Source of the DNA: Branchiostoma floridae | Lineage: Eukaryota; Chordata; Leptocardii; Amphioxiformes; Branchiostomatidae | Reading direction: 5' to 3' | DNA length: 64,000 nucleotides | NCBI RefSeq assembly: GCF_000003815.2 | Contig: NC_049980.1 | Span: 22,581,249 to 22,645,248, forward strand | Shown here: positions 12,901 to 23,200 of the stretch, in pieces | Position numbering within the stretch: position 1 is the first letter of the stretch | Layout: every line of letters begins with the position of its first letter | Notes under the pieces: model-generated | Told to the model about the DNA's origin: nothing | Seen by the model: the letters and a program-made list of their open reading frames with translations, nothing else | Databases searched by the model: none | Position numbers and translations under genes: made by a program

Positions 12901-14324
12901 GAAGTTGTAGAAGCATTTTCTTAGACTTGTTCCTACATGTATTATTATTTTAGTTGACATTTAATTCAGAGAGGTGAGAAGGAAGAAGCTATAGCTGCCA
13001 TGTTGTGACATAACTTACATGTACTTCTAAATTTCTTCCAGATGACTGTTGACAACAATCCTTTGGAAGCAGGCTTGGATTTCTTCATCAAACTCAACAA
13101 GGTAACACTGTGTATCATATACGTGGCTCTCCATATATGTGGCTCAGTCAGTATGTCAAACTTTTGCCTCCTTTTGTTTTAATGATGTTGGACAACTTGA
13201 AAACTAAACCAGAGGAGACACTTACCCCCTCAAACAGTAACTTAACACCCCCAAACCCTAACATAGTCATAGGGGTTTCAGGAATGTAACTTCCTTTTGT
13301 ATACGCTTTAAAAAAGATGAAGGTGAAGTGTCCTCTTACTTCAGCCTGCAGACTTCATCGGTAAGCAGGCTCTGCAGCAGCTGCAGCAGGAGGGACTGAC
13401 CCGGAAGCTGGTGTGTCTGACTGTGGAGGTGGAGGAGAACGGTCCTGATGCTGAGGGCAACGAGACCATCTGGCACCAGGGGAAGGTGAGGATAGTACAT
13501 CTACATCTACATCAGGATACCCTCAAATGGCCCCGCAAGGGGCAACATGTGCCAACTGTAATGCTGACCAGAGTGAGAGAAAAGCAATACTGAACCGGCC
13601 CTCAGGAAATCACCAGTAGTCTTCAAGACAGCATTGTATTGATGCAATGGCCTGTTGGGTATAGTGCTTGCCAAGTACATGTTGGAGGCCATGCATGGTT
13701 TCTATCCCAACTGAATTGTATTAAAGACTTTGAAATAGTACATACTGCTTAGTCCTCTACTTAGTACTCAACAGTAACAGGGAAAGAATATGAAATTTGA
13801 ACACAAACTGTTACAAGTGGACTAGCCCCAGCTGTTGTAGGGCTATAGAAATGGAGATGGGTACTCTATACATCATATGGCACTTAAACAGCATTGTTTT
13901 GTTATGGTGGATCTACAAACATAAGATTATGTTTTTTTATGACATGAAGCTTGTACATGTGGTTTTAAATATGATATTAGAAAAAATAGAGGTGGATATA
14001 GATCAGCTATTACAGGGCTTGCACTCATGAATATGGAATGTATAGTTATATAGAGACTAAAGACTAATGAAACAGTCCTTTCTTGTTCAGGTTGTCGGAA
14101 ACACAACGTCAGGAGCGTATGGTTACCAGATCCAGAAGTCAATAGCCTATGCCTACGTCCCACTCCATCTCGCCGAACCAGGGACCGTGGTGGAGGTAGA
14201 GTTGCTAGGCAGCCGCCGCTCGGCAACAGTGCAGCAGGAGCCTTTGGTTCAGACGGAACCAGTTCGGACAAGACTGGCCAGGAAAAAGTCAGCTGAGACA
14301 GCCAGGGGCAATGTCACAGTGTGA
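958..14324 (+). CDS. DMGDH: Dimethylglycine dehydrogenase, mitochondrial (tandem copy 1)
   Basis: Flavoenzyme of the mitochondrial matrix that demethylates N,N-dimethylglycine to sarcosine and passes the one-carbon unit to tetrahydrofolate. Coding exons: 958-1094, 4672-4840, 5777-5875, 6294-6458, 6826-7030, 7264-7512, 8015-8219, 9005-9103, 9476-9654, 10695-10912, 11283-11413, 11757-11974, 12302-12459, 13042-13101, 13345-13485, 14091-14324. They join in frame to 888 aa (human about 866). An Ala/Arg/Ser-rich start looks like a mitochondrial presequence. The dinucleotide-binding motif [17 protein letters not shown] is followed by GSTWHA, whose His101 matches the histidine that binds FAD covalently (human His91). 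H119 matches human His109. The C-terminal half is a GcvT (glycine-cleavage T-protein) folate domain. DMGDH is preferred over sarcosine dehydrogenase because of [16 protein letters not shown] and [11 protein letters not shown]. Of the three copies this one is closest to vertebrate DMGDH. Confidence 0.93.
1197..1396. mobile_element. 200-bp MITE with TACTGTAAATGCA terminal repeats
   Basis: The ends are inverted copies of TACTGTAAATGCA (1197 onward and, reversed, ending at 1396). The interior is a chain of short dyads around TTCGCGGT/ACCGCGAA. It lies in intron 1 of DMGDH gene 1, has no coding capacity and shows no clear target duplication. The CG-rich hairpin interior with AT-rich tips is typical of MITEs scattered in marine invertebrate genomes. 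Confidence 0.65.
1812..4406. mobile_element. Foldback element 1: long-TIR transposon, 2.6 kb
   Basis: Positions 1812-2903 and 3316-4406 are near-perfect reverse complements (about 1.09 kb each) around a roughly 410-base spacer. Both ends read GGGTTCGATGAAAGAGC inward, and the insertion is bounded by the 9-bp direct repeat CCATTTTTT (1803-1811 and 4407-4415), a target-site duplication. A 9-bp duplication with very long terminal repeats is usual for Mutator-like and foldback elements. No transposase is visible in the spacer, so it is non-autonomous. It sits in intron 1 of DMGDH gene 1, so the pre-mRNA could form a hairpin of about 1 kb. Confidence 0.88.
4462..4512. mobile_element. Fragment of the gene-3 intron-3 MITE family
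   Basis: The stretch AGCAGTGACGCAAACTTGAC followed by GCAAGTTTGAGTGCAC closely resembles the right terminal repeat of the MITE at 38324-38570 (CAGTGACGCAAGCTTGACGA then GTGCA). Only one end is recognisable here. It lies in intron 1 of gene 1, just beyond foldback element 1. Confidence 0.45.
4866..5345 (+). mobile_element. tRNA-derived SINE split by a hAT-like insertion
   Basis: An A-box-like TGGCCTTGTGG at about 4871-4881 and a B-box-like GGTCAAATCCC at about 5267-5277 form a tRNA-like head, but they are separated by the 348-bp element at 4897-5244. With that element removed the spacing becomes tRNA-like. The sequence then continues into a non-tRNA body (CCTTCGGAAAGGCAATCTAC). It lies in intron 2 of DMGDH gene 1. 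Confidence 0.55.
4897..5244. mobile_element. hAT-like non-autonomous element inside a SINE
   Basis: The termini are CAGGGCTTGAAATA at the left and TATTTCGAGCCCTG at the right, imperfect inverted repeats of the CAGGGCT type used by hAT transposons. The interior repeats GTGCAGGTA-like words in both orientations. The flanks share AGAGT directly repeated, which is shorter than the 8 bp usual for hAT, so the family call is tentative. Confidence 0.6.
8413..8775. mobile_element. hAT-like element with 8-bp target duplication
   Basis: Direct repeats GTTCAATG at 8405-8412 and 8776-8783 flank a 363-bp segment whose ends are GGCTCTAGCCAGC and GCTGGCTAGAGCCCTG, inverted repeats with a CAGGG-type tip (the left tip is slightly altered). 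An 8-bp duplication fits the hAT superfamily. It is in intron 7 of DMGDH gene 1 and has no open frame of note. Confidence 0.72.
9655..10045 (+). repeat. Degenerate duplicates of the end of exon 9, with decoy 5' splice sites
   Basis: Intron 9 of gene 1 contains several imperfect copies of the 3' end of exon 9 with its donor. The true site at 9654 reads CTTCCACTCAG then GTGAGGG. Similar words occur at about 9750-9770 (CTTCCTCTCATGTGAGGGGC), at about 9873-9892 (ATTCCTCTCAGGTGAGGGGC), and as a longer relic at about 9969-10045 (ATCAGTGGC, then AACACTGATGGGCAAGGGGG, then GAGGTGAGAG). These look like old local duplications, not functional exons, as the frames are broken. Confidence 0.45.
12460..12625 (+). 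repeat. G-rich repeats of the exon-13 donor in intron 13 (gene 1)
   Basis: The exon 13 end and donor (GGGGGCTGAG then GTGAGA) are repeated in the first 160 bases of the intron, at about 12515-12527 and with changes at about 12601-12613, separated by G-runs. The same arrangement recurs in genes 2 and 3. Each repeat keeps a potential 5' splice site and the G-runs could form quadruplexes in RNA. Confidence 0.6.
13640..13885 (+). mobile_element. Old tRNA-derived SINE in intron 15 (gene 1)
   Basis: The head TGGCCTGTTGGG (A-box-like) and a degenerate B box TGGTTTCTATCCC are followed by a body that includes ACAAGTGGACTAGCCCCAGC and AGAAATGGAGATGGG. The body matches that of the SINE at 15560-15815. 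The same insertion is at the same place in gene 2 (30953-31195) but not in gene 3, so it marks the shared ancestry of the gene 1 and gene 2 3' ends. Confidence 0.5.
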
Positions 14325-14765
14325 AGGATCGGACTGGATGCAATACTGACTTATTACAGGGTCCTTTGATTTAGAAACACTTATTTCTCCAAAATGTATT
14401 TTACTAGGCCTTTTGATTGGTAGCAAATCTGATAGTGAACAAGGAACTGGAAGTCATTCTGAGTATAATCAGTTTGGTGTAGCACAGCACACAATGACAT
14501 TGTGCAAACTGGCAGACTAATTTTATGCCTCATAAACTTGTTCCAACATTGCATTTTTTGAGTCCTCACTCTTATTCTTAAAGAAGAGAACTCATTAAGT
14601 CATTGATGTTTTTGACATTTTCCTATTCCACAAAGGGCTATTTTCAAATTACTTACAATTTATATGAGCTGCTGTTATAAACATCAAATTCCGTAATATT
14701 TTCATACTAATGTAGGAAGAAGGGAGATCTGGAATAGCAAGGCTGTAGTTTGTAGGGCTGCTCAA

Positions 14766-14771
14766 AATAAA
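14766..14771 (+). terminator. Candidate polyadenylation signal, DMGDH gene 1
   Basis: AATAAA lies 442 bases after the stop codon, within a stretch that is conserved in the copied 3' end of gene 2 (AATAAA at 32056-32061). This conservation makes it the best poly(A) candidate, though no transcript evidence was available. Confidence 0.4.
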
Positions 14772-15559
14772 AGGGATGAGAGAAAAATATTAGGAAAGAC
14801 AATCTGAAGCATTAAAACATTGTAAAAGAAAGCAAATGATGTACATGTAATTCAGCACTTCTTACCTGATGCAAGTGGGAATATTCAGGTCATGTGACAT
14901 TGGCTTCAGGTCATTTCAACCTGAGAAAGGTCAGAACAAATCTTGTTGGTAGGCAGTTTACACTGTATGGAAACAAAGTGTAAAATATTTACTACATGTA
15001 TGTCAATCACAGATGAACCTCCATACAAATACAATGTATATGAACAATGTTATTGCTTCTATTTCACAATCATGTTCAAAATGCTGAAGGTATGCCCCAT
15101 ATTGGAGGATGATGTTTAAGTACTGTGCTTGATTTATAAGAAATGACTATCCCTACATGACTAGGAAACATACTGTAGGTTGTAACATGTAGTTTAAATG
15201 CATTGTCAGTTGTATACATGCCAAAAGAACTCAATATGAGATATTGTTGGCAGTACATTGCATCAGATCTTCTGTCTACGATGTAGATGTGGATTTTCTC
15301 TATGTGGAAGACAGTAAATAAAAGTGTTACTTTCAACATGGCTGTAGATTAATACATTGTATGAGGAATTCTATGTTTAACCTCTTGCTGACAAAGCTGC
15401 TAAGGGTTGTCCTCACACTGGCAAATTATCTTATATAATATCAGTATGCAGGAAGAAGGGTCTCCTGAAGGAGGTTGATCATGCCGCTTTGTTATATAAT
15501 TATATAACTCATGATCCCTTTGCTGCATTCATATGCAGTTTCCCATGTTATTTACTACT

Positions 15560-15815
15560 GGTGCAATGGTCGAGTGGGTAGAGTGTTCGCCTTGCATTCG
15601 GTAAGTTGTGAGTTCGATCCCTGGCCAAGTCATACCAATGACTTTCAAAATGGTAATTAAACACACAAGTATGGGAGTTAAACACACATCACTACAAGTG
15701 GACCAGCCTGCAGTGCTGCAGTGGCTTTCATAAATGTGTGGCCCAATGGCTACAGAAATGGAGATGGGCGCCATCCCTAAGCATCTGCACAGATGTACAG
15801 GAAACTTTACCTTTT
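15560..15815 (+). mobile_element. tRNA-derived SINE
   Basis: A tRNA-like head has an A box TGGTCGAGTGGG and a B box GAGTTCGATCC about 45 bases downstream, followed by TTCGATCCCTGGCC and a non-tRNA body (ACAAGTGGACCAGCC, AGAAATGGAGATGGGCGCC) that ends in a T-rich run. The 3' continuation and the lack of a clean cloverleaf acceptor stem argue for a SINE and against a tRNA gene. Confidence 0.65.
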
Positions 15816-16674
15816 TTTAAAATGTCATCTACTTTGCACAAAATGATACACATTGGTCGTTTTACAACATAGCATGTTTTATTGGTGATGTAATATTTCA
15901 GAAAACACCATATCTTCATGGAATTGTGGTACAGATCGTTGATGTAGTTACTGCGTTATTTGGGGTTTCTCCAAGCAAATGTTGGGTTATGTGTTGTTTT
16001 AACTTCATTTGTCTAACAAATACGACATCTGTTAGAGCCTGGGCCCAATTAGAGACTCGAAGTAGATGTGGTTCTGGCTTTCCACACCGCGAGTAACTCT
16101 GTAACTGGAATAGAGAGGAATAGCGATAGATGGAACATTATTAGACATCAAGGATATTATATATGATATGGATCATGCAAATCATACCATTATTTACATA
16201 ATTCATGAGCAAATGCTACAATAGCTTTCTTAATGAAGATGGGACTTCATACTTGAGCCACTTTTGTCTAGGTTTGTGCCGTCGCATCTAGACTACAGAT
16301 AAAGATGCTTTTGATGGATTTGTCTGAAATTTGGTATGTCGGCATCAAACACCTTTTAAGGTACAACATGATTACCTGACGGGGTATTGTGTCCTTCTGT
16401 TTCCCTGACACGTTTCGTCAGTGCAAAATCAAGCCGACCATCGCTTGGAGGCAAGCATACCTGTCCCACGTTTTGTTTTCGTCGGCCTACCGTACCTACC
16501 TAGTCCCCTGACTTCAACCTCGGGGGTGTAGTCGGCATTAGTCTCAACGTCATTACAACTTAAGGTTTGAAATTGTTTTAAACAGTACCAAAATTATTGG
16601 AAAACTCAGATTCATTTGAAAGAAAGGTGTGCCGACACATGTAGCTTTGTCATCTTCCCCTACGAAGGCCATAA

Positions 16675-16890
16675 ACAATTGTCAACAAGTTACTGATATA
16701 ATTACATGGATGGTATAGCTGGGCACACCAAAGTTATGCAAGTCTGCAAAGAAAAAGGTGGGAGAAACGAAAGTTATGGAATCTTGGTGATCAGGAAGGT
16801 TGAACAGATGGCTGAGCACATATAATATGATATACCAAAGAAAATCATCCTCATGATTCAATGTAGCCTTGGTTAGGGAGCGGACCAACG
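16675..16890. mobile_element. Inverted-repeat element related to 36063-36922
   Basis: The left side has AATTACATGGATGG and the right side ATTCAATGTAGCCTTGG. Both these ends and the internal words CAGGAAGGTTGAACAG and TGATATACCA have counterparts in the larger element in intron 1 of DMGDH gene 3. This copy is shorter. The boundaries are approximate. Confidence 0.4.
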
Positions 16891-17148
16891 CTGAGCAAAT
16901 ATCTACTTTGGACATGTCCTTAAATATCAGGTAAGGTCAACATGAAAGTGTCCCTAAAATTCGTACAACCAGTCTGCAGCACCACCAGTGTCAATATCAT
17001 AACATCTTGCCTTATTTTGTTTAACTTTTCTTCATATTCTCCTACAGTGGTGATGTAATTATTGCTTTGAGTCTGTCACTATTCTATTTTGCCTTGAATA
17101 AATGGCAGTCTATCCCTTTGTTTGTATCAGGCAATTTGGGGGCCTTCA

Positions 17149-17228
17149 ATACGTGACCCCATCAATCTCGCAGCTCGAGTTTCGACAACCCCATTCCAAG
17201 GTCTAAGTTCATGGTTCATGTGTACAAC
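17149..17228 (+). promoter_or_regulatory. Conserved proximal promoter/5' UTR of DMGDH gene 2
   Basis: This block, including ACGTGACCCCATCAATCTCG, is well conserved just upstream of gene 3 (34278-34359), while flanking sequence between the two genes has diverged. The conserved ACGTGACC is part of an E-box-like word (CACGTGACC in gene 3). Position directly before the start codon suggests promoter or 5' UTR function. Confidence 0.45.
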
Positions 17229-20200
17229 ATGGCGCCCGCTGTGGCGGCCAGGTGTGCAGGTGCAGGTGTGTCCCGTTTGTTACCGTGGCGGTGTCGGCCA
17301 CGAGCTCACCTGTCCACAACAGCGTTTCATCTGAGCAGCCAGACGAACGACAGGTTAGTAGCTAGTTCGCCGTGGCTTGTGTCAGGCCCGGTCTGCGCTG
17401 TCGGCAAGGGTGGATAGCACACACACAGCTTGCTGTAACGTACGAGAACAGTATATATAGTGCATGAAAACTGACTAGACCTTCATTCTTAGACCGTGCA
17501 AAGCCCCGGCCCCAGATCACAGGTTTAATGTTGAGGGTCAAGAGGCCAACTTTTCAACCCGCCTACAATATGAACTTGCAAAGCGTCCCCTACTTTATTA
17601 GCTGTCCGACGGTATTAACCGCTGACTGACACCTGTAACGTTGTATGTAGGTATTTCACGTGATCACTGTCAGAAATTTGCATGAATGAATGCATGTCTA
17701 AGTACAACATGCGTAAGGTTGCTTAAATAACCACTTGCAAACAAAACCAAACCCAGTCATTGCAACATTTACACAAATTTGTTCAAGTAGTATCAAATAA
17801 GGTAATTGGAGGAATAGCAACATTTACGTGAACACGATCATATCCGCAAGCGGACCCTTCATTGCTTGTATTCTGGACAATAGTACACATACAGCGGAAA
17901 GTCGGACATACAATTACGCCAAGTCCTCAAGTACATGTATATCAACAGGTTGACGTTCCCTCCACAGGACGACGTCAGAGCCGATCAGCAGGCGACTGAA
18001 GGATGAGGCAAACACAGTGATCATAGGGGGCGGCGTGGTCGGGACGGGACTGGCCTACTGCCTGGCTAAGGCAGGACAGAAAGACGTTGTGCTGCTGGAG
18101 AAGACAGAATTGACTGCTGGGTCAACATGGCACGCCGTAAGCACCACTTAGAACTTCAAACTGCTTTCAACTCAGTAATTTTGATTATTAAAAGAGGCAG
18201 TATCGTTTCAACCCACTGACCTGTAAAGTCAAGTTGGACAGTGGGGTCCGCGATTGCGGGGTTTGCAATTATTCTATAATGTACTAGGCGGAGATGCAGC
18301 TGGTCTGCAGTGGATATCGTCTGGGTGGCTGGTAGATCAGACCATCAGTCGTTGTCAGGACTGAGAAAGCTTTGATATAATTTGTTCTGTTCTGTTCTGT
18401 TCTGTTCCAGCCTGGAAACGCCACGTACTACAACCCGGGCATCAGCATGAAGAAAGTCCAGTGGGAGAGCTTCAAGTTATTCAAAGAGGTGGAGCGAGAA
18501 ACTGGTCAGGTGAGTCTTCCTCACTTCATCATTCGGACATTAACAATATCACTTTAAAACACATCCGAATGTGAAGCCCCGTGACGATTTTCTTACCAAC
18601 CTGTTGATGCTCATAATGCCTTTTGTATTATAATATGAATTAAGATTAAAATCTATTTGCAGTTCAAAGCCAAGAGGTTGTTGACGCGCATGGGCTAGCG
18701 TTGTTTAGATCCGGATCTCAGCCAGATGACTATAACAGATCGTGTCCTTGTGGCTTCTTTCAGGATGTGGGTTTCCACGGCCCGGGAACCATCAGGCTGG
18801 CCTCCACTCCTGAGCGGGTGGACGAGTTTCGGTACCAGATGCAGCGGCAGGGCTGGCACGACGCGCCGCAATGGCTGCTGACTCCGGAGGAAATACATGA
18901 GATGCACCCGCTGCTAAAGATGGACAAGGTAAGGTTTATACATCTATTTCGGGCTTGGGCCACCTGTTACTACAGCTATGGATATGGTTAGATTTTGAGA
19001 CACGGCAAACAGAAAACAAATTGTGGTATTGGATAGTAAAGCTATATCATGGAATAGCATCATATGTTCCCAAAAGAATAATCCTAGGACCATTCCTCTC
19101 TCTTTTGCGTAAACAATGGCCTACAATGCCAACATAAGTCCAACGGCTATCTATGTGCCATAGGTTCTGATGGGCCTGTACAACCCCGGAGATGGCCACA
19201 TCGACCCCAACTCCCTCACCCAGGCTTACGCCATCGGTGCCCGGATGTACGGAGCGGATGTCTATGAACAGACAGGGGTGACTGGGATGAGCATGCGCGG
19301 TGATGGCAGCTGGAATGTGGACACGCAGCACGGCACCATCCATGCACAGAGAGTGGTCAACGCTGCAGGTACGCGAGGGGAAAGTTGATTATTTTAAGAA
19401 CACTCACCTTCAGTTGTATTGAAACTTTTTCACTCTCCTTCCGAGTACTTTTCCACCATCTCCTTTGACTGCACTGGTAGATATCATTCCTGCCTTTCAG
19501 GATTTTGGGCTCATGAGATCGGCCAGCTGTGCGGTCTGGAGCTTCCTCTCGTCGCCGTGCAGCACCTGTACGTGGTGACGGGACCGATCCCCGAGGTGAA
19601 GGCCAGAAAGACGGAACTGCCCGTGATCCGGGACCTGGAGGCGTCGTTCTACGCGCGCCAGGAGCGGGACGGGCTCATCATCGGCGCGCATGAGAGGGCG
19701 GAGCTGGTGAAGATGCAGACCCACTGGGTGAGCGACGGGGTTCCGCCAGGTTTGTGTACTATTCAATTTCCACATCCGGAGATCTAGCATGAGTGCCTAT
19801 CTCACCCATATTCACCTTAAAGGGAGCTAGTATGGGAGCCCTAGGCCTAGGCCTGGTAAACTAGGCAGGATGACACCCAGGCTACCGAAGATCAATCTAG
19901 ACCGCTGTCTTTTCTACGAAGCTTGTGAAAAATAGGCAGAACGTAGGCGTCTTGAAAAGTGAACTTGCTACTTGCTGAAAATTAGAAACATAGAACTAAG
20001 AACCTGCTTGTCTGCTTACATCGTACTTATGGTGACGATCCAGCTAATGGGATCTCCTCGAGAAAGGAACCGTTGCTGTCCTTTTTTTAAGTTAAGTGGT
20101 GGTATCACAAGCTAGAAAGCTGTCCGTAAAACTGAACTTTGAAATGATGAGTTCGCTGCCGCATTTCTTCTAATCGAGTCTTTTTAAAACTCGTTGACAG

Positions 20201-23200
20201 CGAATTCGCACGCGAGGTACCTAGACTCTTCAAACTCATAGATGAACTGCAATCGGAAGATCTCCCTCCGCTTAGATATGAATATACATGTATCTACTCA
20301 AGTAAAAACCGACCCCATATCTCCTTAGATTTTGGAAAGAAGTTGTTTGAGTCCGACCTGGACAGGATCTCGGAGTACCTGGAGGCGGCTATGGACATGA
20401 TTCCCGCGGCCCGGAACGCGGACATCACCCGGGACGTGTGCGGGCCCATCACCTGCACACCCAACCACCTGCCGCTCATTGGGCCCTACATGGCACCCGG
20501 GCTGCGCAACTACTGGCTGGCTGCAGGCGTCTTGTATGTGCGCTTTGTTTGTGTATTTCGACTTATGTTTGTTACCGTGCATAATGTTTAGTGAGACAAG
20601 AATATCTATTCTGCATTTCCGCTGTTCGTTTTGTTGCGTCAATAAAGCTTCTGACAACTTGTATTCCATGTGGATGACACCAAAGTTTTCTTTTATAATT
20701 TAGACTCTAATTTGATTCTAGCAATTAGGTTGTCATATTTTCTTCCAATTTGTCCTGACAGCGCCGGAGTGTTACAGAGCGGAGGTTTGGGGAATTACCT
20801 CACACACTGGATCATGAACGGGGAACCGCCCTACGACCTCACAGAGGTGGATCCGAATAGGTAACAAAATGTAGATCCATTCTCTTATCTACCATGTGTT
20901 TGCTACTGTATGTGTCTAGTATGGTCAACAGGTCGATACATGTTTTTCGTAAATACTTTCACAATAAGTTGGTATTTCAATAACAACAATATTAATGTTC
21001 ATGTGAGTCACAACCAAAATTTGAACTTACACCGACGTTTCAACAGCCTGTCGCTGTCTCACTCAGGGCATTTCAAGCGATATTGTGCTAGTAATGACAT
21101 TTGCAAATGTGTTGTAGGAGTAGATAGGTTGTCGAAACGTCGACAAAAGTTTAAATTTTTGTTATGAAACTGAAATTAAGAAAGAACATTGCAATTAGGT
21201 AATTACATACTTCTGAACGGGAAAAATGATGCATCGGGTAACACTTTTGTATAGGAGTCATCATCTCTGTTGGTGGTTGTTGAATACAATGTATCTTCCA
21301 GGTTCAGTGAATCATGGTGCAACAGGAACTTTGTTGCGGCGAAATGTAGAGAATCGTACGCGTTCAACAACATTATCATCTGGCCGAAGGAAGAGCGTCC
21401 TGCCGGGCGACCCACGGCTCGTGTGAGCGGCATCTACCAGACTCTCCTGGACAAGGGTGCAGAGATGGGCTTCCACTCCGGTATTTAAACAGCACCGGGC
21501 TCACTTTATAGCGTTCAGCTTAGTGGAAAACGAAATTAAAGCCATTTCATCTTTAGCTGTTCATTTTATGATCATAACCAATTATTTGCTAACACGTTAA
21601 AAATGCATTCTTACTTCCCCGCTATTCCTAACCTTAACCATAAGAAGATAATCCTACTATTTGAAAATCAAGGAATCACACATATTATAGAATAACTGGA
21701 TAGATTCGTCTTCTACTGCCTCGAAAGAAGAAACCCAACCCAACCAAACTAATTCGATATAACGTTATATATTTTAGAATATAGTGTAACAGTACTAGTA
21801 AGTAATACTAGTATATCATTGTATCTGGTATCATCATGTTATCATTGCTGTAGATGCAGATAGCACTCGGGCATGTATTTGCAATAAACGAAACTTTGAT
21901 CAAAACAGCAATATGACAAGTAACGTTACACCAGTGTTGTACACTAGATTGGCAACTGTTGCTATTCAACGACATTTCAATCTTTGTGTAATCAGACGGC
22001 CTTTCTGCTGGATTTGAGGATAATGGACATGTTTGAATATACTTTGAAGCTCACTAGGCTGTATGACGTATGTCAAAATTCATGCATATTCATGAGTTAC
22101 ATTCCGGAGCCCCATAAACTACCTCTGTTTGTGATATACATGTGATGGGAAAGTTTCGCACATGTTACATGTCTCGTCATAATTCCAGGCTGGGAGCAGC
22201 CCAACTGGTTTGCTAAAGAAGGTGACACCCCCGGCTATCGTCCCAGCTTCAGACGCACAAACTGGTTCCATCCGGTCGGGAGGGAGTGTGAACTGGTTCT
22301 ATCCAGGGCCGGGGTCATTGACCTGACACCATTCGGAAAGTTGGAAGTCAGCGGTCCGGATGCGGCGAGGCTGCTGGACTACCTGTTTGCTTACGAATTA
22401 CCGCAGGTGAAGTATGATTGCCGTATGTTGATCCATCAATCACTTTTAATCTATAAACGCGAACGACTTTTGAGGAATGTATAAGAGATCGATAACTTTT
22501 ACAATATCTACCATAACATTATCTAAGTTACAATGTGAGAGGATTGCACCCCTAGCAATTTCCTTTTAAACTGCAGATCTTACCTGAAGATGACAAGTCT
22601 TCCGAAAATAACTTCATCAGGTTGGTAGATCATAGGACATAGGAATTTTCTTTTACACAGCCAGTTTTTCTCACCTGCTGATGTTTCGATGTCTGTCAGA
22701 CATCTCCCTCAGAGCTTCTAACTGGAGTTCTGCTTCTCGCCGCTATATGTAGCCGATGTAGGTGGCGCTTTTGCGGCGAGAAGAAAACTATCCCAAACGT
22801 GGCCCAGCTTGTACCCCCTTCGTCCCACCGGGCTGAAGTTAGCAGCCCATTTAGCAGCCGATTTTAGCAGCCGATTTTAGCAGCCGATTTTGACCTAGAG
22901 GAAAGGTAGCATCCGATTCGACTACAAGTATTTTTATTTTTTATTTACGATTTAGCCCAATTGAACACATTTTTCAACGTTAGCGTTGACAAAAGTTAAA
23001 AAATAGTATCTTTCCAACACTTTGAGTTTGTTATCGTTAAGTCGCAATTCTTAGTTTAGCAAATAACAGCAAAATTTAAAAAAAACTCCAGCAGCGACAC
23101 CTACCGGAGTGAGTGTACTTACGTAAAATCGACTGCTATACGGCTTGTAGAGCGATATGCTACTTATCTAAACGTGGCCCGTGAACTTGTGAGGCCAATT

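Larger units (their letters stand above)
14325..17228. other. Spacer between DMGDH genes 1 and 2
   Basis: The first 0.7 kb is the likely 3' UTR of gene 1. It is followed by a SINE (15560-15815), an inverted-repeat element (about 16675-16890) and a stretch at about 16420-16560 that is similar to 33290-33480 upstream of gene 3, so the 5' flank was duplicated with the gene. No gene was recognised here. Confidence 0.6.

Noticed and set aside
15560-15632. A tRNA gene
   Set aside because: A and B boxes are present, but stems do not pair well and the sequence continues into a repeated body also seen in introns 15 of genes 1 and 2, so it is a SINE.
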